Positions 47,584 through 58,189 of a stretch of 64,000 bases of DNA are shown one piece after another. Source of the DNA: Sphagnum compactum (taxonomy: Eukaryota; Bryophyta; Sphagnopsida; Sphagnales). A program made the translations under genes and the position numbers. The number at the start of each line of letters is the position of its first letter. Position 1 is the stretch's first letter. The notes beneath the pieces were generated by a model that did not search any database, was not told the origin of the DNA, and saw only the letters and a program-made list of their open reading frames with translations. The stretch is taken from NCBI GenBank assembly GCA_965153455.1, contig OZ234495.1, forward strand, positions 13,822,875-13,886,874, written 5' to 3'.

Positions 47584-49930
47584 AATTTTTTTGGCGCCCC
47601 GATCTTAGATGTAGGTTGACTAACCGTCGCTGGTGTTAGCTGCGAAGCCCGCGTTCAGCCGGCGCACTCGCAGGCAATCAGCTGCTCCCCAACGCCTCGT
47701 TGGAGCGCGACGAAAAGGCGCTGATTGATCTGGTAGATGGTCTGTCCTCGGGGTCGGTTGTGTTTGTCGGTGTGACGGATGGCGATCTTGCGGATCATGA
47801 TGCGCATCTCGGGGGCGGAGCCGCCGAACGTCTCCCAGGCCATGGCGATCAAGCGCAGGCCATTGCGGCGACACTTCTCGTCGTCGTCGGAGTGCTTCTT
47901 GGCGGCGGCAGCCTTGGCAGCGACCAGACTTTTTCCCGCCGCACGATCGATGAAGGTGGGCTGCAGTGGGTGTGTAATCACAAAGTCCAGGCAGGCGTCC
48001 TGGTCAGCGCAGAACATTGGGAGCAGGATGTCAGCGGGACGATCCTTGCGGCCGGCGATTAGGCCGGTCTTTTCGAGGCGGGACTTGAGACCCGCCTCAT
48101 TGGCGATGATGTTCTACACGTATGGCATGCGGTCGTGGCGGCAAATGGTGTGCGGCCCGTGCCTGCAGGTCACGGTGTGGTCGCCGTACGAATCCATCAC
48201 GTGCAAACGGCACTTCGAGCAGCGGACGGCTGGGCATGTCTTCAAGCCCAGCCGGAACTGGACAACACGCTGGAAGTGGCGCGGTGGCAGGGTGAGGCCG
48301 AGATAGGGCAGCGGCAGGGCAGTGAGGTACCCCGACGCCCAGCCAGCACGCAAAGACTGGAGGTGCCCCTTGTTGCGCACGTTGCTGTCGGCCAACAGGC
48401 GGTCGTACTCGGCCTCGTTCATCAGGTGCATGATCTTGGACTGGATGTCGACGCCCGACGCATCGGGGTTGAACTGGAGGATCTTGTTCAGGGCGGCGAG
48501 GTTGCCCGGGTTGACGCGTTGACGCAGGCGCTCAAACTCGGCGCTCAGGTCGTCGGTCGGGTCCGCGTCGACGTCGTTGCGGCCGAGCAGTTTGTTGACT
48601 AGGCCGGTGGTGCCCAGGCGTGAGCTGACGTAGGCGGCATCGGGGTGGTCCTCGACAATGCCAATGGCCAACCCGGCCTTGCCGATCAGCAGGTGGGCCT
48701 GTTTCCATGCGAGCGGGTCGTCGATTTGGGCGGAGAGTATGGCCTCGATTGCCATCTGCCAGTTCTGGTCGGTGGTCTGCAGCTCGTCGCGGATACAGTT
48801 GCGACGCACGGTGCGGAGCAGGTGGTTGATCTTGGACGAGTTGGCGTTGTCGCGCAGGATGATCATCTCAGTCTGCGGGTCATTGATGTACGGGATGCGG
48901 TCGAGGATCGACTGGATGTTGTCGATCTTGGTTTTGATGAAGTCCTGCACGTACAGGTCGAGGCCGATCGGGCAGCCGAACGTCTTCTGGCCATCGTCGA
49001 ATGTCTTGAACTTAATCGACGCCGGGAACATGCACCGCAGGTGGATCGCGTCGGCATCGCTGGTGATCGACGACTTGTGCAGTTGCAGGTGGAGGCCGTG
49101 CGCAGGTCCGTCGTCGACGAACATCTGGACGGTTCGACTCATGTCATTGAGCGTGCCGACGATCTTGCCATCATCGAGGTACCACGCGTTCAGTTGCAGG
49201 TCGGGGATGTTGTTGTGCACCTTGAGGAGGAAGGCGTGCAAGGTCAGCGAGAACAAGAGGCCGACTAGCAGGTCGCCCTGGTCGACGCCGGATGTTAGCA
49301 AGAACACGTGATCCTCGTAATACAGGCGACCCGCTTGTGTGTAGACGGCGGTGATGAACCGCGCCATGCCCGGCAGCTTGTCGACGACCGAATCAATGAC
49401 GATTTGGCGTAGGCAGCGCCCGTAGCCATTTTGCAGGTCCAGGTCAACCTCGGCATGCGTCTCGCGGTCGATGGTGTCACGCAACATGTTGGTGGCGTGC
49501 ACGATCGCCTCGTCCCCGCCGGCGACAGCGGCGCCAAGCTGGAATGGGTTTAGCAACTCGGCGATTGCGACGCACTCCTTGTCCAGTAGGCACTTGCCGA
49601 CGATGCGTCGGTCCAACAGCATCAGGTTCAGCTGGTGGATGTCGTACTCGGTCGGGTTGGCGCGTAGCGCCTCCTGGGTCGCTTCCTTGATGAGTAGGAT
49701 GGCCCGCCCGCTACTAAAGTACGAGCCGATGGCCTCCGGCCAGGCGCCCTATGCCAGCATGTTGACGAAGCGGCTGTACGCCCGCTAAAAAACGTCCACC
49801 GCGTTGGCCGAAGGAGCGGCGGCGCAGTACTTATAAAACTCGGCACGGTTGCCGTCCATGACCGGCGCAGTGTCCTTCGGGATGTTGTTGACGTTCTGCA
49901 TGATCTGGCCCTTCTTGACAAATTTTTTTG
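47584..49930 (-). mobile_element. GC-rich 5'-truncated retroelement insertion with 10-bp flanking repeat
   Basis: A 2.33-kb block rich in G, C and CpG lies between identical 10-bp direct repeats AATTTTTTTG (47,584-47,593 and 49,921-49,930). Composition switches within a few bases at each repeat. Coding is on the minus strand, so its 3' end, about 60 bp after the stop codon, runs into AAAAAAA at the left repeat. At its other end the reading frame starts without an initiation codon. Together this looks like target-primed insertion of a retroelement RNA that lost its 5' part. The repeat is low-complexity, so the duplication is suggestive rather than proven. Confidence 0.65.
47655..49919 (-). pseudogene. 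Reverse transcriptase with C-terminal zinc-binding and endonuclease-like domain; three in-frame TAG codons
   Basis: One minus-strand frame runs 754 codons to a TGA at 47,655, interrupted only by TAG at 49,785-49,787, 49,749-49,751 and 48,114-48,116. The longest stop-free piece is 502 codons (48,114-49,622 from its first ATG). Seen in order: a GGDEAIVHA segment before the palm; RT motif A EVDLDLQNGYG; motif B GVDQGDLL (usual form QGDPL); motif C WYLDDG with both catalytic aspartates; a Cys-rich segment C-x4-C-x2-C followed by YGDHTVTC and RHD. After the third TAG come RPADILLP, LDFVITHP, KKH, AMAWETFGG and VALQRGVGEQL. The last part resembles the PD-(D/E)xK-type endonuclease tail of a known group of RT elements found in algae, animals and other eukaryotes. 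No start codon is visible for the full protein; the fingers domain is partly missing. Plus-strand frames of 155-217 codons here are shadows. Confidence 0.85.
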
Positions 49931-50139
49931 CACTTGTGGTTTCTCTACATTTTCAATTTGGGTTTAAGTTTATGAGATCTTTGCTTTGACTGCTTACAGA
50001 GTTCATCAGTGCTTAGACAGAGCTTGGTGGAACGATCGTGTTTGGTGGCGCGATTGTTGCTGGAGGACAAGACCGATTATCTTTGCTAGAATGCAAGTAC
50101 ATTTTTCTCCTAGGTCTCCATTTTTTTCATTAGCTACAG
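49931..50139. other. Short spacer between retroelement and hairpin array
   Basis: Ordinary mixed DNA, nothing recognised. Confidence 0.4.
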
Positions 50140-50690
50140 AAAATGATGATGAGCCTCAACGCTTGTTGTTGTCTTTTTGTTTTGTTTTTTTGCACTAAGA
50201 GAAGAAGACGACAAGTTGGTGCTTATAGTTGGTTTTTTTTTTGGTTTCTTTGCACCCAGAGAAGATGATGACCAGTTGGCGTTCGTCATCATCTTTTTTT
50301 GTTTTGTTTATATGCACACAAAGAAGACGATGATGAGTCGATGCTTGTCGTTGCCTTGTTTTGTTTTGTTTCTATGCACCCAAAGAAGATGACGATGAGT
50401 CGACGCTCATCGTCATCTTGTTTTGTTTTGTTTTTGTGCACCTAGAGAAGACAATGACGAACTAACGCTCATTGTTTGTCTTGTTTTGTTTTGTTTCTGT
50501 ACACCCAAAGAAGACGACAATGAGCCGATGCTCATTGTCATCTTCTTTTGTTTTGTTTCTATGCACCTAGAGAAGACGACGACAAGCCGGTGCTCATCAT
50601 CGTCTTTTTTGTTTTGTTTCTATGCACTTAAAGTAGACAATGACAAGCTAAGTTCGTCCCTGGCTTGTCATTGTTTTCATTCTCTGTAGA
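50140..50690. repeat. Eight-unit tandem array (about 62 bp), several units forming strong hairpins
   Basis: The marker GCAC falls at 50,192, 50,252, 50,314, 50,376, 50,438, 50,500 (as TACAC), 50,563 and 50,624. Each unit has a TTTTGTTTTGTTT tract followed by GCACCCAAAGAAGA and then arms that fold back. Best stems are unit 2 GATGATGAC/GTCATCATC; unit 4 GATGACGATGAG/CTCATCGTCATC (50,388-50,417, perfect 12 bp); unit 6 50,510-50,524 with 50,531-50,545 (15 bp, one mismatch); and unit 8 ACAATGACAAGC/GCTTGTCATTGT (perfect 12 bp). Odd units pair less well. Plus-strand frames of 71-88 codons through the array are side effects. Confidence 0.85.
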
Positions 50691-50839
50691 TTCCACAAAA
50701 AATCACGACAAGCCCGTCGTTTTCTTTTCTTTTATAGCAATATTTGAACGTTTTTAATCAAATTTTTTCACATAATAGAATATTACCTTGGTTTTTGGTT
50801 CACAATACTTTCATCCTTTTTTTTAGGGTTATGATTTAG

Positions 50840-53800
50840 TGCAATACCTTCATATTGTAAACATTTTGGTGGTTGGCCTATATGTAATTCCCCACTATGT
50901 ATGTTGATTTAGTGCAATATCTTCATTTTTTTGCCATTGTGGTGGCTAGCCTATGTGTAATTTCACATTATATACGTTGTTTTAATGCAATACCCTCATC
51001 TTGTTCCATATGTGGTGACTGGCCCAAATGCAATACCCTCATTAATTGTACCAGATCTTGCACTTCAAGAAGTTCCGCCTCCAATTCAAGATTAAAATGG
51101 AGATGTGAATGAATGGGTTCAAAAAGGTTCAAAATGTTTTTGCAAGGTGGATGCATGCACTAGTTTTAACGTGGCAAAATGGTTGCTCTATCAGTACTTG
51201 GAGCAACACACTCCCTTCAAATGCAAGCCAAAAAATCAAGGCGTCCATCTATTTGTCTTGGGGGGCCTAGGCAACAAGATCATGGTTCTATGAATATTCG
51301 TATTTTGAGCAACCCGCATGCAAAGCAAAAATGGAATGAAAAGAAGGCCCTTGATTAAATTAAAAAGAAAGTGGAATTAAAGTGGGATGAACTTCAAGCC
51401 CAAGCACAACAAATGCCATAGGTTAGGCGGCCCTTGTTGGTATGTTTAACCTTTAAAATGTTGTTGGGCATCATTGGGATTTTGGCATGGCGGTGGGGTT
51501 CATCCCACAAAGTGCATGGGCACATCTTGAAAAAGATGAAAACCTTGTTGAAGTAATTCGAAAAAACAGACTTGCCTATGTAAAGCCTTAAAGTTGCATG
51601 GGGCACTTGACGTTGGACATTAAAGTCCAATAAGCACAACTCAGCCAAAAAAATGGATGCAATATTCAAGTATCACGACTTCGAAATTATTCATGGGCGA
51701 TATATTTCATACTTATATATATAGTTTTTTTTACATTGTTTGCATCTTAACATTGGAATCTAATTTGGTTTTTTGTTTTTTTATGTTAGGCTTTGGGGCA
51801 CAACAAAGGAGGCTTTGTTGCAAATGTAATTCGCGTTGCACTATCGTCAACTGTTTATTCATCATGCAACAAAAGTTGTAAAAGTTGCAACAAAATATTG
51901 CACCAATATGGGCATTGCTTCTAGTTCATCCTCCTCAAAAGATTAATAATAAATATAACTTTAATGGACGTACACACCATTTCTGTATTGAACCATTATA
52001 GATTAACTTAACATGGTATATTTTTGTCACCATCCTTTTTGTAATGTGGTTTTTGAACATTTTTGTATCAATCCACTTGTTTTAATTTTGACCTCTAATT
52101 TTGATATTTGTAGATTTTAGGATCATCTTATGCCATGTTGCACACAGTACCCCCATCCACCATGAATGGATTACATTTGTACTATAAACCAAATGAACAA
52201 TACCCTCATCTAATAGGGTTAACACATTCTATGACCATGTTATAACATTTAAGCAATACCTTCATTATCCTTATCATGAAATACCCACACAATAACCTTA
52301 AGGAAAAATTATAATTTAATGTTTTTATATAATTACATTGCCCACTTTCATGAAAGGAACCCTTAGTGCATAAACCAGTTTGTACATGCAGGTATTGCAT
52401 ACTTTTGATCTTCTCTTGTTTATGGTTGGGTTTTCCATGAAGTGTTTCAAATTGCAATACCCACATTAAAACCAACTCATGTTCATATTACATTACCCTA
52501 ATTTAAACTTTTGCTTAATAAATGTTTCAAATAAATAGGAGGGACATTGGGTTTAGGGTTTAAGGAAATTAAGCTCACCTTTTTGTCATTAATTGTTTTA
52601 AGGTAACTTTTTCCCTAACATTTTTATTATTTTCATGGAATATTTTTAATGTGAATTTATGTATTCACATACACATATATCTAAGGAAGTTCCTATTTTT
52701 CTTTTCTTTTTCATGTATTAAAGGAAAGAAAAATGAAGGTGATTCCATGGCAAAGGTATGAATGATAAAAAAAACCTTCCCATTGGTTGGGGTCCCCCCC
52801 CCCCCAATTAGGTTTAAAACACAAGTTTCATTGGTACTTATATAAAATTGTTTCATAGTTTTATTACAATGATGTATCCAATGTTTATAATCTATACACA
52901 ATTTAGGGTTATGCAAAAATAATTCCAAAATTAGGTGTAACATTTAGTTCTAAAAACATTTTAAAATTCCACCATTAAAGTTATGCAACCAATTCTTTTT
53001 GTGTTTATTTAATTTAGGGTCAGTGTAAGGATTTTTTGTTACATACAAAGGTTTCAGCTCAACATTTTAGGGTTCATTGTATAGGTTTGCTTTATTTTTC
53101 AAATTTAAACCTATGCATCCATTAGGTTGTAATGTCTACATAATTTATGGTTTATGCAAAAAAAATTTATCAATATTAGGTTTAAGGGTTTTTTTGTATG
53201 AAATTATTTAGTTTTTAGATGAGGCTTAAAGTTCTCAATTTGCAATACCATACGCTATCACCCTATGTCAGATCCAAATGCATGCCCCAACCCAAATAGC
53301 AATACCTAGGTAAATCTATTTTACGTAACCCCCCTTGATTTAATAATGCAAAAACTTGTTTACTCATCATTTAGGGTTATGTAAGTACATCTTGTTTACC
53401 AAATGTAATGCCTGCATCTAGTGTATAAAAAAAATAGGAAATATCCAGAAGATACCTATTTTTGAAAAATTAAACCAATTATCAATACCTTCATTTTTAG
53501 GTGTAAGCATTGACTGTGGGCATGTCCCAATTTTCCAAACCCTAATTTGCAATACCTACATCATTTGTAGTGAGTGTTAAGGTGATCGTTAAAGCAATTT
53601 TACTTTTAAATTACTGTAATGTAATACTACTAACCTACCATAGTAAGTTTATCATTATACGTACATAAATTTATATCGTGTACCTTCACCAAAACCCCCC
53701 TTTTGGCTAATAAGTATTTATTATGTAGGTATTGCAAAAACTTAGTCCTTCATCATCTAGGGTTACTTAGGGGGATCTTGTCCACCAAATGCAATACCTA

Positions 53801-54160
53801 CATTTAAAAAATTGAATGTAATAAGAAATATTCAAATGATATTTATAAATAAAGCAAATCATCATTTTGATGAGAAAAGGTAAGACAATACCCGCATTAA
53901 ATGGTCCTCTAGAAGGAGTAGGAAATTTGTAATACCTTCATCTAGCGTACTAAAATGTAATTAATACCCACAAAAGATATGAAATTATATGCAATACTTG
54001 TATTAGTGCCCATTAACCTTTTACTATGATATACCCTAAACCTTGCAATACTTACATTCAAGACCAATTAAATGCCACAAAAAACAAGATGGGTAAGCAT
54101 TACCCGCATATTGACCTAGTGATTACTGTACAATTGACTTGCAATACCCACCTTTATATG
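50840..54160. repeat. Field of a dispersed GCAATACC(C/T)(T/A/G)CAT motif
   Basis: More than 18 variants of GCAATACCTTCATT are scattered over 3.3 kb, all on the same strand, at irregular spacing, for example near 50,841, 50,984, 51,029, 52,254, 52,452, 53,548, 53,787, 53,886, 54,037 and 54,142. Between them the DNA is AT-rich and unrelated in appearance. A C13 run lies near 52,793. A weak protein-like stretch near 51,060-51,450 has no motif. Confidence 0.7.
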
Positions 54161-54177
54161 ACATTTGAAGAAATATA

Positions 54178-54730
54178 AGTTTTGCCAAGAGAGAGAAGTT
54201 TAGCTAATAAAATATATAGGTTTAGCCAAGAGAAAGAAGTTTAACTAGTAAGATATATAGGTTTAGCCAAGAGTTAAAAAGTTTAACTAGTAAGATATAT
54301 AGGTTTGGCCAAGAGATATAAGTTTAACTAGTAAAATATATAGGTTTTGCCAAGAGATAAAAGTTTAACCAAGAAAAAATATAGGTTTAGCTAAGAGTTA
54401 TAAGTTTAACTAAGAAGAAATAGAAGTTTAACCAGAAAGATATATAGGTTTAACCAAGAGATAGAAGTTTAACCAAAAAAAATATAAGTTTAACTAAGAG
54501 ATAGAAGTTTAAACAAGAAGAAATATAGGTTTAGCTAAGAAATAAAAGTTAGCAAGTAAGATATATAGGTTTAGCCAAGAAATATAAGTTTAACCAATAA
54601 AATATATAAGTTTTGCCAAGAAATAAAAGTTTAGCTAAAAAGAACTATAAGTTTAGCCAAAAAGAAATATAGGTTTAGTCAAAAGATAAAAGTTTAGCCA
54701 AGAGGAAATAAGAGTTTTGCCAAGTAAGTA
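54178..54730. repeat. 41-bp tandem array, about 13 units
   Basis: Units alternate two half-repeats: GTTTAGCCAAGAGATA.AA and GTTTAACTAGTAAGATATAG. Two units near 54,424 and 54,655 are half length (about 20 bp), showing that the array grew from the half-repeat. It abuts the GCAATACC field. Confidence 0.9.
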
Positions 54731-56800
54731 AGGGATTAATTGTTAGTTCGTAGGCAGGGCTAAGATTTAGGTCAGTAGGGTAGCTAGGTGGGTGGGTAGT
54801 ATGGAGGTCAGGGTTGAAAAAAATTGGCAATGAAAAAAAAAAATGGTCAAAGGTCAGCAGCCAAAAAAGATTGACTGTGGTAGAATGTTGGGTAACGTAA
54901 GGTAAAGAGGCAAATGAAAAAGAGACAAATCATCCAGCCCATCCAATGGATAGAACGGTCAACTGGTGCAGTCATAGGGGCTGGTTCACTCTGGCCAATA
55001 TATATAGCAGCAGTGGAGGCGCTCAGGAAAAAGGAAAGACAGGATGAAACTCAGTTTACCACCAAAATTGGTTGGAAAACTAGTTTAGGTCCGAGTTATT
55101 TTGTTTTGTAAAATTTTCATTCCCAATTACACATTTGATGCACTATTAAATTAAGCCGAAACTGGAGAACATTAAGCCGAAACTGGCCATTCTCGCTCCC
55201 TAGTCACGTCACTTTACACATAACTGAAGAAAAAAAAAGATAGCAAAGAAGAGTCTGCTACCTGAACCAATAGTCATAGCACACACTTTAATCCAGCAAC
55301 AAAAGGGAGTTATATATATACATGATCAACCTCCCACCACTTAAGAGCCTCAGGTACACATCCTTACAACAATATGTCTCTAGGGTAAGAGAGTTCTTTT
55401 TCTTTAATAAAGTTTTGGCACAGATTCATCATCTTTTTTATATTTGTTGGAGAGGGAAACAAGCATCTGACTCTCCCCCCCTCTCTCTCTATATTGTATT
55501 GTATTGTGCCCCATTCTCCTCCCAAGAAGAATATAGTCCTCTTTAAGGTTTGTCTGTCTGCCTGTCCCTATTTTCAACCTCTCTAGGAGTGCCCACAAGC
55601 CTCTTGCTTCTCTTTTGGTGGTTCTTTTTGTACCAGAGACTGGTTCATTCTTTCTGTACTAGGGAGGGTTGGTTGATTCCAACTACTAGCTCCCCCAGGT
55701 AGGGTTTGGCTGATTCTATGTCCTAGTGAGCCTTCAGCCAAGCTGAGCAGGACAAGCCTACCCCTGAACTGTGAGCTAGAACAATGCAAAGTTGCATTTA
55801 TCAACAGGAGGGAGATTGGAACCATTTCAAAACGTGGGCACAAAGCCCAAATTAAAAGATGTAGCTTAGGTAAGAAAACATACATTCACATTATTGAGTC
55901 GCTGTGTTGCCCACAGAAATTTGAACCACCTCCCAAGGTGACCACCTAGTGATGTATATGGATACAAATTCGTTTGGGAAGAGATTCAAACATGAGTTCG
56001 TTGGTAAAGAGACTGGGTGGACCAAGGTTACTTAACTTGTCCATTTAAGGATAGGCCATTTAAGTGAAGTGAATGCTATAATTTTTATACATACAAAAAG
56101 AACATTCAACATTGCATTTTCTTTTCCAATTTTTCTTTTGTGAATTTGCAACCAACATTTACAAGTACTTCCCTCGACTGGAACCTATTTAAATATTTTT
56201 GCATGCAAATGTGATTTGGCTACAACATACTCATTATGGTTGAATACTAGTGTGTTCCTTTTCTACATTTATTTCAATTTTTGGATGAATTTGTGCAAAG
56301 ACATTCTTGACCAAAAGACCAACCTTTAAGCAGAAAAAAGACTATTTAAAAAAATCTAGTAGGTTGTGCCTCTTGAGGTTTGAATGTTGAATCACCTTGA
56401 GACATGTGTAAATGTTAATAAGTCAAAAAAATAGTATCTTCATTTGATTTAATCCTTTAATGAAATCAAGGTGATTGAAAGTTCAAAATGTAAGTAAATT
56501 CTTCATATGTACCCTATGATAAGGAAAGAAGATATGTATTATATCCTCAAAGGTATTATGGTAAGGGTGAATAAGCCATATATTATTATTTACTTGCAAG
56601 ATATAAAATAACTCCATTGAATTTCAACATCTGTATTAAATTTTAAACACTTTTTTCTGGCCTTGTATGTGTGTTGTTTATGTAATATACACATGACATG
56701 ATGCTACCAAGATGTGTAAAATCCAAGTTTCTCCTTGCATATATGATGTATTTTGTATCCATATATAATGGACAAATGCATCTTTTTAAATGCCATTGTC
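54731..56800. other. Intergenic stretch, weak promoter-like spot
   Basis: A TATATATA box near 54,997, followed by CAGCAGTGGAGGCGCTC, could be a promoter. The next frames (54,914-55,111 plus; 55,583-55,885 minus, 100 codons) have no motif. A CT run lies near 55,477-55,489. Otherwise nothing recognised. Confidence 0.35.
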
Positions 56801-56968
56801 ATCAAATAAAAATCCATGATGGCGACAACTTTGTGACAAGGCAACCCATTGAATCACCAAATACAAATCCATGATCACAAAAACTTTGTGACAAGGCAAC
56901 CCATTGAATCGCCAAATACAAATCCATGATCACAATAACTTTGTGACAAGGCAACCCCTTGAATCGCC
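56801..56968. repeat. 55-bp tandem array, three units
   Basis: AAATCCATGAT...CAACTTTGTGACAAGGCAACCC...TTGAATCGCC repeats from 56,810, 56,865 and 56,920 with few differences. The 67-codon minus frame arises from it. Confidence 0.9.
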
Positions 56969-57299
56969 TTGAACTTTGAAGGGCTTGCAGACATTTTAAG
57001 TACACCTAGTTTAATAACATTTGGAGTGAACAATCAGATTTTCTTCACCTTCAGGCCTCCCAATGACACGCTTAAAATCACTCATGAAGACATGGTGCAC
57101 ATGTTTTTTGGAGATTATGCAATGATCTCTCTACATACTACTCATTGGTGGAGCAAATTGTGAAATGAAGCAAATGACTGGATCACAGTAATGATACTGA
57201 GTTTGGACGTATTTTGTATTAAGAAAAGTGAAATGGGTCATGGGAACTGCACCTCAATCTAACCAAAACAGGTGCCATGTAGGTTTAGCCTCAATTTGC
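56969..57299. other. Short intergenic stretch
   Basis: Nothing recognised. Confidence 0.4.
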
Positions 57300-57416
57300 C
57301 ACTTTTTGGTCTTCGACCCTCGTCTAAAGGCCTTGGGACCAATTTAAAGTTTTCAACCAATAAGATTGCTTGAATTCATTGGTCCCTGGACCTTGAACCC
57401 TCGTCTAAAGTTGCCC
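57300..57416 (-). mobile_element. Partial PIF/Harbinger (Tourist-like) MITE
   Basis: Read on the minus strand it begins TTA then GGGCAACTTTAGACGAGGG and TTCAAGGTCC, and contains GCAATCTTATTGG, matching the two other MITEs. The opposite end carries the ACTTTAGACGAGGG-type word in direct rather than inverted orientation, so the element is rearranged or truncated. Confidence 0.6.
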
Positions 57417-58189
57417 TAAGTTCAAACTTGTTCTTCTTACATAAGGATAATTTTGAGTATAACTAAATTTGATTTTCAAGAACGTGCAAAGACATAAAGG
57501 ACCCTGCACAAAAGCTAAGATATGATCTTAAACCTCAATCCCAAAATTCTTGGCACCTTTTGGAGGTCAACTTATAACGCAATTGGTCAGACTCTGAAAG
57601 TTTTGATTTTATAACGTCCTCACCAAGGTACCATACAGGAAAATCCAAACCTGGATGCGGCCAGATTGGTCATATTAAGTGTTGCTCGCCTACACCCTCC
57701 CAAATATAGTGACAACCCTGCTGGTACTGTCTGTCACTCAATTGGCTCCATCCTAACGCAATGGCCTTGTGCCAGTTGTTGAACCAAGAGGGGGAAAAAA
57801 AACAGGGTCCCTGTTGCCTTCACGCCGAAATTTGACCTAACCGCATGCCTAATTTCATCTAAATCCGCTTCAATTGACATGGACTTTCCCAGTTAGCATG
57901 CCATTTGGAGCCCATGAACATGCCCCAAAAGCAATTGTTGAAAAAATAAATCATGCTTGCTGTTGTTTCAATTTAAAACTTTATAATGTCATTTTTAGGC
58001 ATACTAGGCGTTTAGGGGTTAAATGCTTGATAAGCCAAATCTTGCTACATGCATTATAAACTAAAAATGGATTTTCTTGGAATTTTAAATGGGTGTGGGC
58101 TATGGAATTTTTAACATTTTCCTTTTTTTGGATTGTGTGAGGTTTGCTAGATTTCAGATGGTTTACTAATCAGACATGGCCACATGTAT
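57417..58189. other. Intergenic stretch
   Basis: Nothing recognised; frames under 62 codons. Confidence 0.45.

Noticed and set aside
48135-49311. Plus-strand open frames of 155-217 codons in the GC-rich island
   Set aside because: They lie opposite the RT frame, which carries real motifs. High G+C lowers stop density and opens all frames. No motif on the plus strand.
49628-49933. Arg/Ser/Thr-rich 101-codon minus frame next to the RT
   Set aside because: Wrong phase. The RT frame continues through the same bases with sensible residues and two TAG codons. The Arg-rich product is a composition artefact.
50140-50690. CRISPR-like array reading of the 62-bp units
   Set aside because: Units are contiguous and wholly repeated with no unique spacers, and the setting is a plant nuclear genome.
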